DNA from: Steroidobacteraceae bacterium
Lineage (GTDB): Bacteria; Pseudomonadota; Gammaproteobacteria; Steroidobacterales; Steroidobacteraceae
NCBI GenBank assembly: GCA_019683695.1
Contig: JADGHX010000001.1
Span: forward strand, 1 to 64,000
Direction of reading: 5' to 3'
DNA: 64,000 nt
In this document: positions 17,435-26,020 of the stretch, piece by piece
Layout: every line of letters starts with the position of its first letter
How positions within the stretch are numbered: the stretch's first letter is position 1
Made by a program: the position numbers and the translations under genes
Notes under the pieces: generated by a model
What the model saw: the letters and a program-made list of their open reading frames with translations, nothing else
What the model was told of the DNA's origin: nothing
The model's database searches: none

Positions 17435-18073
17435 ATGACGAAGTACGCGCTTCCCGACCTGCCCTATGACTACGCCGCGCTCGAGCCCCATATCTCCGGG
17501 CGCATCATGGAGCTGCATCACGACAAGCACCACAAGGGCTACGTCGATGGTGCGAACAAGACGCTCGAGATGCTGGAGGAAGCGCGGAGCAAGGGCGATT
17601 TCTCGCGCATCGCCGCCCTGGAGAAGGCGCTCGCCTTCAACTATTCCGGTCACGTGCTGCACAGCCTGTTCTGGAACAACCTGTCGCCGAACGGCGGTGA
17701 CAAGCCCACGGGCGAGCTGGCGGATGCGATCCAGCGCGACTTCGGCAGCTTCGACGCATTCCGCAAGCAGATGACGCAAGCGGCGGCCACGAGCATGGGT
17801 TCGGGATGGGCCGCGCTCGTGTGGGATCCGCTCGCCTCACGCCTGCTCACGGTGCAGATTCACGACCATCAGTCCGAGATGCTCGTCGGGAGCCTGCCGA
17901 TCATGGTGATCGATGCGTGGGAGCACGCCTGGTATCTGCAGTACCAGAACGAGAAGGCGAAGTTCTTCGAGGCGATCTGGAACGTGTGGAACTGGAACGA
18001 CATCGCGAACCGCTACGCCGCAGTCCGCAAGACGAGTCTCGGTCTCGATGTCTCGAAGACCACCGCCCGCTAA
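17435..18073 (+). CDS. Fe/Mn-type superoxide dismutase
   Basis: A 212-residue enzyme that disproportionates superoxide. The metal ligands are visible as His28 (ELHHDKHH), His76 (VLHSLFW), Asp160 and His164 (DAWEHAWYLQY). It resembles SodA/SodB of the cytoplasm and has no signal peptide. Whether it uses Fe or Mn cannot be settled by eye. The ATG at 17435 is preceded by GAGG and gives the usual MxxYxLPDLPYDYxALEPHIS start, so the longer upstream frame is not used. It stands alone, followed by the homopolymer region. Confidence 0.95.
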   Translation: MTKYALPDLPYDYAALEPHISGRIMELHHDKHHKGYVDGANKTLEMLEEARSKGDFSRIAALEKALAFNYSGHVLHSLFWNNLSPNGGDKPTGELADAIQRDFGSFDAFRKQMTQAAATSMGSGWAALVWDPLASRLLTVQIHDHQSEMLVGSLPIMVIDAWEHAWYLQYQNEKAKFFEAIWNVWNWNDIANRYAAVRKTSLGLDVSKTTAR

Positions 18074-18408
18074 CTGCGTGCACGCCGGGCGCGTGCGCCC
18101 GGCACCCGCCCGGGAGCGTCTCATCGCGTGCGCCGGGTGGACGGATCTTCGGCGCATGCCGGGCTTTGATGGGAACGTGCCGTGCTGAACCGCGAACATG
18201 ACCGCGCGTCGGCCCGTTCCCTCGATGCCCGCTCACTCCGGATCAGTCACGCCCGCCGCCGCTGATGCGGCGACCCTGCCCGCCCCCCCCCCCCCCCCCC
18301 CGGGCGCCGCGGCGCCCCCCCCCCACATAGACCCGCCCCCCCGCGGCCGGGGGGCCACCCCGCCCCCCCCGGGGGGGGGGTGAGGGGGGGGGGGGGGCGC
18401 GCGCCAGT
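18074..18408. other. Homopolymer-rich gap upstream of the phospholipase D gene
   Basis: About 18283-18301 is a run of 19 C. Further C runs lie at 18315-18324 and 18335-18342. C-to-G runs follow at 18362-18397, including ten G and then fourteen G. Such long pure C/G tracts are out of character with the rest of the window and suggest unresolved or low-quality sequence, although a genuine G-rich structure is possible. The true 5' end of the phospholipase D gene lies in or before it. Confidence 0.6.
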
Positions 18409-20547
18409 CTCTTCGAGCCCGGCCGCAACTGCATGCGCGTCGGCCGCGCGCATCGGGTCGGGCTCATCATCGACGGCGATGCCTACTTCAAGGCCTTCAC
18501 GTACGCGGCGCTGCGCGCCGAACGCTCGATTGTCATCGTCGGGTGGGACTTCCACAGCCGCACGCGACTTCATCACGGCATCGCGGGCGTGCCCGAGCTG
18601 CTTGGCGACTTCCTCAATTATCTCGTCCGTCGCCGGCAGCGCCTCGAAGTGCGCATTCTCACGTGGGACTACCCGGTGCTTTTCGCGAAGGGCCGCGAGC
18701 TTTCGCCGATCTACGGGCTCGGCTGGAAGCCGCGCCGGCGCGTGCGGCTCGTGTACGACGATCACTATCCGATCGGCGCCTGCCAGCACCAGAAGGTGGT
18801 CGTCATCGACGGCGCGCTCGCGTTCTGCGGCGGCCTGGATCTGACGCTCAGCCGGTGGGACACGCCCGAGCACGGCTGTCATGAGCCGCGACGGGTGAAC
18901 GACGGTGATCGCGCGCCCTACGCGCCCTTCCATGACACCGTGGTGGCGATGGACGGCGAGGCGGCGCGCGTGCTCGACGACCTGGTGCGCGAGCGCTGGC
19001 AGAGAGCCACGGGCTCACGCCTCAAACGCTTCATCCCCCCGGCGGACCTGTGGCCGGATCATCTGCCCGTGGCGATCACGAACGTGGATGTCGCCGTCGC
19101 GCGCACGCGTGCGCCGATGGGCGATGAACCTCCGGTGCGAGAGGTGCTGGAGCTGTATCTCGATATGCTGGCCGCGGCGAAGCGCGTCATCTACATCGAG
19201 AACCAGTACTTCACGGCCGAGACACTTACCGAGATGCTCGCCCGGCGACTGGCCGAACCGGACGGGCCCGAGATCATCGCCGTCCTGCGCCTGTCCACCG
19301 AGGGTTGGCTCGAGGCGCCCACGATGGGCACATTGCGCACCGTGCAGCTGAGAAAGCTTCGCGACGCGGACCGGTACGGGCGCTTTCACGCGTACTACCC
19401 GCATATTCCCGATCTGCCGAACGACCAGTGCTGCGATCTGCACTCGAAGCTGCTCATCGTCGACGATGAATATCTGCGCATTGGCTCGGCGAATTTTTCC
19501 AACCGATCGATGGGGCTCGACACGGAATGCGACGTTGCCATCGAGGCGCGCGGCGAGCCGCGCGTCGCTCGCGTGATTTGCGAGTTTCGTCATTCGCTGC
19601 TCGCGGAACATCTGGCGACAACGCGCGAACGGGTGGACGAAGCCGTACGCGAGACAGGCTCGACGAGCGCGGCCATCGAGCGGCTCGCAACGGATGGGCG
19701 GAGCCTCCGCCGTTACGATCGGTTGGATGAGCCGCCGAACGCGCTGGTGGCCGTGGCCGGCGTCGTCGCCGATCCGGAAAAGCCCGTGTCCCTCGATGCG
19801 CTGATCGAGCAGTTCTCGCCTGAGATGACGATGCGGCGCGCGTGGCCGCTATGGTTCGCGCCCACGGTGCTGATCGTGCTGCTCGGCATTCTCACGGCGC
19901 TCTGGCATGTCACGCCACTTTCGGGGTGGACGGATGCGGCGCGCGTTCTTGCGTGGGCGGAAGGCTTCGCGCGCGTGCCCGGTGCGCCGGTCGTCATCCT
20001 GCTGGCGTATACGCCGGCCGCGGTCGTTCTGTTTCCGCGGCCGCTCATCACCCTGCTCGCTGTCGCGGCGTTCGGGCCGTGGCACGGCTTCGTCTATGCG
20101 TACCTCGGCATCCTGATCGCCGCGATGGGCACGTATGCCCTGGGGCTGCGGCTCGATCGGCAAGCCGTGCGACGGATCGCGCGCGGTGGACTGAATCGTC
20201 TGAGCCAGGTCATGCGCCGGCGGGGTGTCATCGCCATGACCGCCTTGCGACTCGTGCCCGTGGCCCCCTTCGCGGTGGTGAACATCGTGGCTGGCGCGAT
20301 TCGCATCTCACCAATGCACTTTCTGCTTGGCAGTGCGCTCGGGATTCTCCCGGGCACGCTGGTCGCGACGGTGTTTGGCGACCAGCTCATCACCGGGCTG
20401 CGCAACCCCGCCTCCATCGACCCGTGGGTCGTCGCAGCGGTGATTGTGTTGGGCATACTGCTGGGCATCGCGACGTGGTCCATGCGCCGATGGTTGCTCG
20501 CGGCGAGCCCCGATACACATGGCACCCAGCCCAGACCCATCGATTAG
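18409..20547 (+). CDS. Phospholipase D-family protein fused to a VTT/DedA membrane domain (5' end uncertain)
   Basis: The first ATG is at 18433, but the in-frame codons before it (LFEPGRNC from 18409) match the conserved start of this family, so the gene begins upstream in the poly-G tract; the start given here is a lower bound. From the 18433 ATG there are 704 residues. Two HKD motifs (HQKVVVID, H119/K121/D126, and HSKLLIVD, H337/K339/D344) form a cardiolipin-synthase-like phosphatidyltransferase or hydrolase site. Residues about 470-690 form a VTT (SNARE-associated/DedA) membrane domain. It overlaps the EEP-hydrolase gene by 29 bp. The pairing with an EEP gene recalls E. coli clsB-ybhP. Confidence 0.85.
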   Translation, partial: LFEPGRNCMRVGRAHRVGLIIDGDAYFKAFTYAALRAERSIVIVGWDFHSRTRLHHGIAGVPELLGDFLNYLVRRRQRLEVRILTWDYPVLFAKGRELSPIYGLGWKPRRRVRLVYDDHYPIGACQHQKVVVIDGALAFCGGLDLTLSRWDTPEHGCHEPRRVNDGDRAPYAPFHDTVVAMDGEAARVLDDLVRERWQRATGSRLKRFIPPADLWPDHLPVAITNVDVAVARTRAPMGDEPPVREVLELYLDMLAAAKRVIYIENQYFTAETLTEMLARRLAEPDGPEIIAVLRLSTEGWLEAPTMGTLRTVQLRKLRDADRYGRFHAYYPHIPDLPNDQCCDLHSKLLIVDDEYLRIGSANFSNRSMGLDTECDVAIEARGEPRVARVICEFRHSLLAEHLATTRERVDEAVRETGSTSAAIERLATDGRSLRRYDRLDEPPNALVAVAGVVADPEKPVSLDALIEQFSPEMTMRRAWPLWFAPTVLIVLLGILTALWHVTPLSGWTDAARVLAWAEGFARVPGAPVVILLAYTPAAVVLFPRPLITLLAVAAFGPWHGFVYAYLGILIAAMGTYALGLRLDRQAVRRIARGGLNRLSQVMRRRGVIAMTALRLVPVAPFAVVNIVAGAIRISPMHFLLGSALGILPGTLVATVFGDQLITGLRNPASIDPWVVAAVIVLGILLGIATWSMRRWLLAASPDTHGTQPRPID

Positions 20548-21376
20548 CGCGGCCCCGGCTCCGCCACTCGAGAGCGGCGCAGACGACGCGCCGGAAGGCG
20601 CTTCCGAACACGCGCTGCCACGGCGTGTTCCGGCGTCGCAGCCGCACGAGCCGTTGCGTATCGCCTCTTACAACATCCATCGTTGTGTGGGGGTGGACGG
20701 GCATCGCAACGTCTCGCGCATCGTGAACGTGATTCGCGAGCTGGGCTGTGACACCGTGGGCGTGCAGGAGGTGGATAGCCAGCCAGGACCGCACAGCGAC
20801 TCGCGCCAGCTCGAGTTCATCGCCCGGGCCACGGGCATGCAGGCGATTCCGGGCTCCACCATCATTCGTCACGACCGCTCGTACGGGAATGCGCTGCTGA
20901 CCACTCGGAAGATCCTCGCCGTCCGTCAGCACGACCTGAGCTTCAGGGGCTACGAGCCGCGCGGTGCGCTCGAAGTGGATCTGGACGTTGCCGGCTCGCT
21001 CATCCGCGTGTTCGTGATGCACCTTGGCCTGTGGCCGTCCGAGCGGCGATTCCAGATGCGCATCGTGCTACGCGTGCTTCGGGAGCTGTCGCCGGATCAG
21101 CCCGTTGTGGTACTCGGGGACATCAACGAGTGGCTCCCGATCGGGCGCCCGTTGCGCTGGCTGCACGGCTTGCTCGGCACGCCACCGAGGTTGCGCACGT
21201 TTCCGGTGTGGGCGCCGATCTTTGCGCTCGACCGCGTCTGGGTGCGTCCGCGTGGCTCGCTGCTGGATATGTGCGTGCATCGGAGCAAGCTGTCGAGCGT
21301 TGCCTCGGATCATTTCCCCGTGAAGGCGGTGGTCGCACCGGAAGCGGTGCCGTTGCGTGAGCGGACACGGTCATGA
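20519..21376 (+). CDS. Endonuclease/exonuclease/phosphatase (EEP) family hydrolase
   Basis: A 285-residue EEP-fold protein. Motifs are IASYNIHRCVGVDG (Asn near the start), VGVQEVDS (catalytic Glu), HLGL, VVLGDINEW (Asp/Asn) and the terminal SDHFPVKAVV (Asp-His). In E. coli the homologous ybhP lies beside clsB. A role in phospholipid or headgroup hydrolysis is therefore more likely than DNA repair; this is inference. Residues 1-40 are Pro/Ala-rich linker. The ATG at 20519 overlaps the upstream gene's 3' end and the stop overlaps the next ATG (ATGA), so translation is probably coupled. Confidence 0.85.
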   Translation: MAPSPDPSISAAPAPPLESGADDAPEGASEHALPRRVPASQPHEPLRIASYNIHRCVGVDGHRNVSRIVNVIRELGCDTVGVQEVDSQPGPHSDSRQLEFIARATGMQAIPGSTIIRHDRSYGNALLTTRKILAVRQHDLSFRGYEPRGALEVDLDVAGSLIRVFVMHLGLWPSERRFQMRIVLRVLRELSPDQPVVVLGDINEWLPIGRPLRWLHGLLGTPPRLRTFPVWAPIFALDRVWVRPRGSLLDMCVHRSKLSSVASDHFPVKAVVAPEAVPLRERTRS

Positions 21377-22290
21377 TGGTCGGCGGACTTCTCATGCAGT
21401 TGTGGCGGGGCCCGTGGGAGCTCATCCGGGACTCCGTGCTGGAATGGATGGGCGATCGCGCGTCGCGCAAGGGTGCGGCGCTGGCGTTCTACACGGTGTT
21501 CTCGCTTGCGCCCATTCTGGTGATCGCCATTGCGATCGCGGGCCTGTTCTTCGGCGAAGAAGCCGCGCGCGGCGAGATCGTCGTCCAGGTGAAGAGTCTG
21601 CTCGGGCCAGAGGGCGCGCGCGCCGTGCAGGCGATGATCCAGAGCGCGAATCGGCCCGAAGCCGGTGTGCTCGCAACCCTCGTGGGCTTTGCCACGCTGC
21701 TCGTGGGCGCCACCACCGCGCTCGCGGAGCTGAAGGACGGCCTCGACCAGATCTGGGACGCGCCTCCCGAACGCACGCAGGGGTTCTGGTATTTCCTGCG
21801 CAAACGTCTGCTGTCGGTGGGATTGATCCTGTCTCTGGGATTTCTGCTGCTGGTGTCGCTCGCGCTGAGCGCCATCCTGGCCGCGCTGTCGCGGACGTGG
21901 GGGCCTGATCAGGCCACGACCGCCATGGTGTTGCAGGCGCTGAACGCGCTCTTCTCGTTCGGGCTCGTCGTGCTGTTGTTCGCCATGATCTACAAGATCC
22001 TGCCGGCCGTGAGCATCGCCTGGCGCGACGTGATCGTCGGCGCCGTGGTGACGGCCGTTCTGTTCAGCGTCGGCAAGGTGATGATCGGCCTGTATCTCGG
22101 CAACAGCGCGATTGCATCGACCTATGGCGCCGCAGGCTCCGTGGTGCTCGTGCTCATCTGGGTGTACTACTCGGCGCAGATCTTCCTGCTGGGTGCCGAG
22201 TTCACGAAGGTGTACGCCCATCGGTACGGATCGCGGCGCGGGCTGCCGCTGCCCTCGCACGCTCCACCGCATGAGGTGGCAAAAGCCTAG
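21373..22290 (+). CDS. YihY/BrkB family inner-membrane protein
   Basis: A 305-residue integral membrane protein with about six hydrophobic segments and family motifs KGAALAFYTVFSLAPILVI, GPEGARAVQAMI and YGAAGSVVLVLIWVYYSAQIFLLGAEFTKVYA. The family was once mis-assigned as RNase BN; its real role, perhaps in lipid or envelope transport, is unknown. It overlaps the EEP gene by four bases (ATGA) and is the third gene of a PLD-EEP-YihY unit, which hints at a membrane-lipid function. Confidence 0.9.
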   Translation: MMVGGLLMQLWRGPWELIRDSVLEWMGDRASRKGAALAFYTVFSLAPILVIAIAIAGLFFGEEAARGEIVVQVKSLLGPEGARAVQAMIQSANRPEAGVLATLVGFATLLVGATTALAELKDGLDQIWDAPPERTQGFWYFLRKRLLSVGLILSLGFLLLVSLALSAILAALSRTWGPDQATTAMVLQALNALFSFGLVVLLFAMIYKILPAVSIAWRDVIVGAVVTAVLFSVGKVMIGLYLGNSAIASTYGAAGSVVLVLIWVYYSAQIFLLGAEFTKVYAHRYGSRRGLPLPSHAPPHEVAKA

Positions 22291-22349
22291 AGGCAGCGGA
22301 ATCTCCGAACAAACGTCGGCTGCTACACTGCCCCATCACGGAGGTCATC

Positions 22350-24488
22350 ATGCGGGCTGATATGACGTTGCGCTCACTCATCCGGGCGCGCGCCGCCACA
22401 TTCGTCACCCTCTGTGCGTCGCTTTCGCTTGCGCACGCACAGGAGACCAGCGGCGGCTCCCCCGGGTCCGTTGCGCCATCGCCTCGCATGCAGGTTGCGC
22501 CGGACCGGCCGTACACGGAGCTGCCGTATACGCCGAGTCTCGACCTGAGCGCGATGGACCGTTCCGCGGATCCTTGTGACGACCTGTATCAGTACGCGTG
22601 CGGCGGCTGGATGAAGAACAATCCGATCCCGCCGGATCAGACGCGCTGGAGTGTGTACTCCAAGCTCGCCTTCAACAATCAGCGCTACCTCTGGGGCATT
22701 CTCGAAGAAGCGGCAAAGAACACGCCCGGCCGTTCACCCACGCAACAGCAGATCGGCGACTACTTTGCCGCCTGCATGGATGTGGATGCCATCGAGCGAG
22801 CGGGCCTGTCGCCGTTGCAGCCGGATCTGGATCGCATTGCGCGGCTGCGAAGCAAGGAGGATCTGGCGCCGTTGCTCGGCGAATTGCACCAGCGCGTGAG
22901 CGGCTCCGGCCTGCTGTTTGGCGTAGGCGTGCAGCAGGATGCAAAAGATGCCACGAAGGTGATCGCAGTCGTGGACGCGGGCGGCCTGGGGTTGCCGGAT
23001 CGGGATTACTACGTGAATACCGACAGCAGGTCGGTCGAAGTGCGCGAGCGGTACCGGGAACACGTCGCGAGGATGTTCAGTCTGCTCGGCGACTCTCCTG
23101 CCGTGGCGAAGGCGAATGCGGCCACGGTGTTACGCATCGAAACGGCGCTGGCGCGCGCCTCGCTGACCAAGGTGGACCGGCGCGATCCTTACAAGGTGTA
23201 CCACCGCGAGACCCTGCGCTCGCTGCCCAGGATCGCACCGGCATTTCGGTGGCGTGCCTATTTCGATGCCGCGGGCCTGCAGCCGCAGCCGTGGCTGAAC
23301 GTGGCGGAGCCCGGGTTCTTTCGGGAAATGAGCGCGCGCCTCGCCGGCGAGAGCCTCGATTCGCTCAAGACCTACCTGCGTTGGGGTCTCATCGATGCGA
23401 TGGCGCCGTACCTCGCCTCGCCCTTCGTGAAGGAGGATTTCGCGTTCAACCGGGCGTATCTGCGCGGCGTGGAGGCCGACCGCCCGCGATGGCAGAAGTG
23501 CGTCGGCTGGGTGGATCGGGATCTGCGCGATGCGCTCGGCCGCGAATACGTCGCGCGCACGTTCTCGCCGGAGACAAAGGAGAAGACGCTCACCCTGACG
23601 CGCCAGATCGAGCAGGCGATGAAGGCCCGCATCGAGCGGCTCGACTGGATGTCGCCCGAGACGAAGCGCGCGGCGATCGAGAAGCTCGCGAAGGTGCGCA
23701 ACAAGGTGGGCTATCCCGATCTGTGGCGCGACTACTCGGGCTTGCGTATCGACCGATCGGATTTCTTCGGAAACGTGAGCCGCGCATTGCAGTTCGAATC
23801 CCGCCGCCAGGCCGCCAAGATCGGCAAGCCGGTGGACCGCGGCGAGTGGCACATGAGCGCGCCCACGGTGAACGCGTACTACGACCCCTCGCTGAACGAC
23901 GTGAACTTTCCCGCCGGTGTGCTGATGCCGCCGCTGTACGACCCGAAGATGGATGACGCGCCGAACTACGGCAACACAGGCGGAACCATCGGCCATGAGC
24001 TGACGCACGCCTTCGACGATGAAGGCCGGCAGTATGACGGCGACGGCAATCTGCGGGACTGGTGGACGAAGGAGGACGCGGAGAAGTTCGAGCAGCGCGC
24101 GCAGTGCATCCGTGATCAGTATTCGCAGTACACCATCGTGGACGACATCCGGATCAACGGCGCGCTCACCTCCGGAGAGGACATCGCGGACCTGGGAGGT
24201 GTGCTCCTCGCGTGGATGGCCTGGCAGGAGCAGACCAAGGCGATGCGGCTCACCGAGCGTGACGGGCTCACCCCCGCGCAGCGCTTCTTCGTGGGTTTCG
24301 CGCAATGGGCCTGCTCGAACGAGCGCCCCGAGGAGCTGCGGGTGAACGCCATCGTGGACCCGCACTCCCCACCCCGGTACCGCATCAACGGCGTCGTGGT
24401 GAACATTCCCGAGTACGCGGCCGCCTTCAACTGCAAGGCAGGCGACAAGCTGGTGAAGCGCCCCGAGGACCTCTGCTCGGTCTGGTAG
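22350..24488 (+). CDS. M13 family zinc metallopeptidase, secreted (PepO/neprilysin-like)
   Basis: A 712-residue protein with a cleavable signal sequence ending near SLAHAQ (about residue 31). The N-terminal M13 domain (MDRSADPCDDLYQYACGGWMKNNPIP) and C-terminal peptidase domain carry HELTH (His549-Glu550...His553) and the third-ligand motif EDIAD (Glu610, Asp614), a minor variant of ENIAD. NAYYDP appears before the site as expected. M13 enzymes cut small peptides in the periplasm. GGAGG lies 5 nt before the ATG. The gene is apparently monocistronic. Confidence 0.94.
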   Translation: MRADMTLRSLIRARAATFVTLCASLSLAHAQETSGGSPGSVAPSPRMQVAPDRPYTELPYTPSLDLSAMDRSADPCDDLYQYACGGWMKNNPIPPDQTRWSVYSKLAFNNQRYLWGILEEAAKNTPGRSPTQQQIGDYFAACMDVDAIERAGLSPLQPDLDRIARLRSKEDLAPLLGELHQRVSGSGLLFGVGVQQDAKDATKVIAVVDAGGLGLPDRDYYVNTDSRSVEVRERYREHVARMFSLLGDSPAVAKANAATVLRIETALARASLTKVDRRDPYKVYHRETLRSLPRIAPAFRWRAYFDAAGLQPQPWLNVAEPGFFREMSARLAGESLDSLKTYLRWGLIDAMAPYLASPFVKEDFAFNRAYLRGVEADRPRWQKCVGWVDRDLRDALGREYVARTFSPETKEKTLTLTRQIEQAMKARIERLDWMSPETKRAAIEKLAKVRNKVGYPDLWRDYSGLRIDRSDFFGNVSRALQFESRRQAAKIGKPVDRGEWHMSAPTVNAYYDPSLNDVNFPAGVLMPPLYDPKMDDAPNYGNTGGTIGHELTHAFDDEGRQYDGDGNLRDWWTKEDAEKFEQRAQCIRDQYSQYTIVDDIRINGALTSGEDIADLGGVLLAWMAWQEQTKAMRLTERDGLTPAQRFFVGFAQWACSNERPEELRVNAIVDPHSPPRYRINGVVVNIPEYAAAFNCKAGDKLVKRPEDLCSVW

Positions 24489-24608
24489 CGGGGCCCGTCA
24501 GCCCAGCGAGAATCTATTCACGGCCCGGGTTTTATTCAACGTAAATTGTTGAATCATCGACCGTAAATCTATTCAGAAATCTATTCAAAGCTGATCTAGA
24601 ATGCTCCC
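24489..24608. promoter_or_regulatory. AT-rich control region with repeated TCTATTCA sites and a palindrome
   Basis: This short AT-rich island precedes the HipA-like kinase gene. AATCTATTCA occurs at 24511-24520 and 24566-24575, and again at 24579-24588 within AAATCTATTCAA. ATTCAAC-N7-GTTGAAT (24534-24554) is a perfect dyad containing the same TTCA core. The clustered sites look like an operator, plausibly for the N-terminal winged-helix of the kinase itself (autoregulation by inference). Confidence 0.55.
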
Positions 24609-25970
24609 ATGGCTGACCCGAGCATCCCCGTGGCCGTGGAGCAGCTGCTGGGACGCGGCCCGGCATCCGCGCGCGAGCTGGCTCAGGCGCTGGGGCTGTC
24701 GCAGCCCTCGCTGTCGCGCGTCCTGCGGCAGCTCGAGTCACAGCAGCGCGTCGTCCGCATCGGCAGCACTCGCGGGGCGCAATATGCCGTGCGTCGTCTG
24801 GTCGGCGACATCGGCTCTTCTTGGCCGCTGTACCGCATCGATGCCCAGGGCGCGGCCCATGAAGTGGGCGAGCTGATTGCGATCGAGCGCAACAGCTATC
24901 TCGCCCGAAGCACGAGCCCGCGTCTTCGTGGCCTCTTCGAGGGGTTGCCGTACTACCTTCAGGACGCACGGCCGGAAGGCTTTCTCGGCCGGGCCGTGCC
25001 CGCCGCCTATCCCGAGCTGCGCCTGCCCGCACGTGTTGTCGACTGGACTGATGCCCACGTGCTCACGTACCTGGTCCGGCGCGGATCTGAGAGTCCAGGC
25101 GATCTGATTCTCGGCACCGAGGCGCTGGACCGTTATCTCGCAGGCACTCACGGCCCACCGGTCGTCGCCGCTGCCGATCGCATGCAGAGCTATCCCGCGC
25201 TCGCCGATGCCGCCATGGCCGGCGCTCCGCCTGGTTCATCCGCTCACGGGGAGCATCCGAAGTTCATCGTCTGCATCGCCGAGGGCGAGTCGCGCACGCA
25301 CATGCTCGTGAAGTTCTCGCCGCCACGAACGAGTGCGGTCGGTCAGCGGTGGGCGGACCTTCTCATTGCCGAGTACGAGGCGCACCGCGTTCTCGAGGCG
25401 CATGGCGTGCCCGCGTGTGTGTCACGGCTGATCGAGAGCGGCGAACGGCTGTTTCTGGAATGCGAGCGCTTCGATCGCGTAGGGCTTGCGGGCCGACGCG
25501 GTGTCGTGTCGCTCTTCGCGCTGGACGTCTCGCTGTACGGAAGATTCGATAGCTGGACAGCATCGTCCCAGCGGCTGCTGCAGGACTCGCTGCTCTCGCC
25601 CGAGGATGCGGCCCGCATCCGGCTGCTCGATACGTTCGGGAATCTCATCGCGAACACGGATCGGCACTTCGGCAACATCACGTTGTTCGATGCATACGAA
25701 GGGCGGTTTGAGCTGGCGCCGGCGTACGACATGCTTCCCATGCTCTTCGCTCCGCAAAACGATCAGATCATCGAGCGTGTCTTTGCGCCGGCACCGCCGA
25801 CCGCTGCCTCGTTGCCCGCGTGGAGCGAGGCGCGCGCGCTTGCGGAAACGTACTGGGCACGGCTCGCGCAACACGAGCGTCTGTCCGCCGGCTTCAGGGA
25901 ACTGTGTGCGCGCTGCTTGCAAGCCGTGCAGGCCTTGCCACGGCAGGCAGCGCGTGTGGACGCCCGCTAG
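24609..25970 (+). CDS. HipA-family serine/threonine kinase with N-terminal winged helix (YjjJ/HipH-like)
   Basis: A 453-residue protein. Residues about 1-65 form a winged helix (ASARELAQALGLSQPSLSRVLRQLE), and about 80-440 the HipA kinase fold. The nucleotide-loop-like HPKFIV is present, and the catalytic centre ANTDRHFGN gives Asp351 and Asn356, with the metal Asp374 in PAYDMLP. Fusion of a DNA-binding domain to HipA replaces a separate HipB antitoxin, as in E. coli YjjJ (HipH). It may phosphorylate a translation factor or tRNA synthetase; the target is unknown. The ATG gives the full winged helix. The gene is solitary, with an unusual AT-rich repeat region upstream. Confidence 0.87.
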   Translation: MADPSIPVAVEQLLGRGPASARELAQALGLSQPSLSRVLRQLESQQRVVRIGSTRGAQYAVRRLVGDIGSSWPLYRIDAQGAAHEVGELIAIERNSYLARSTSPRLRGLFEGLPYYLQDARPEGFLGRAVPAAYPELRLPARVVDWTDAHVLTYLVRRGSESPGDLILGTEALDRYLAGTHGPPVVAAADRMQSYPALADAAMAGAPPGSSAHGEHPKFIVCIAEGESRTHMLVKFSPPRTSAVGQRWADLLIAEYEAHRVLEAHGVPACVSRLIESGERLFLECERFDRVGLAGRRGVVSLFALDVSLYGRFDSWTASSQRLLQDSLLSPEDAARIRLLDTFGNLIANTDRHFGNITLFDAYEGRFELAPAYDMLPMLFAPQNDQIIERVFAPAPPTAASLPAWSEARALAETYWARLAQHERLSAGFRELCARCLQAVQALPRQAARVDAR

Positions 25971-26020
25971 CTCGTCGAGCGGAATTCATAGGTGGCAGCC
26001 GGCACGATCACCGCGCCGTT

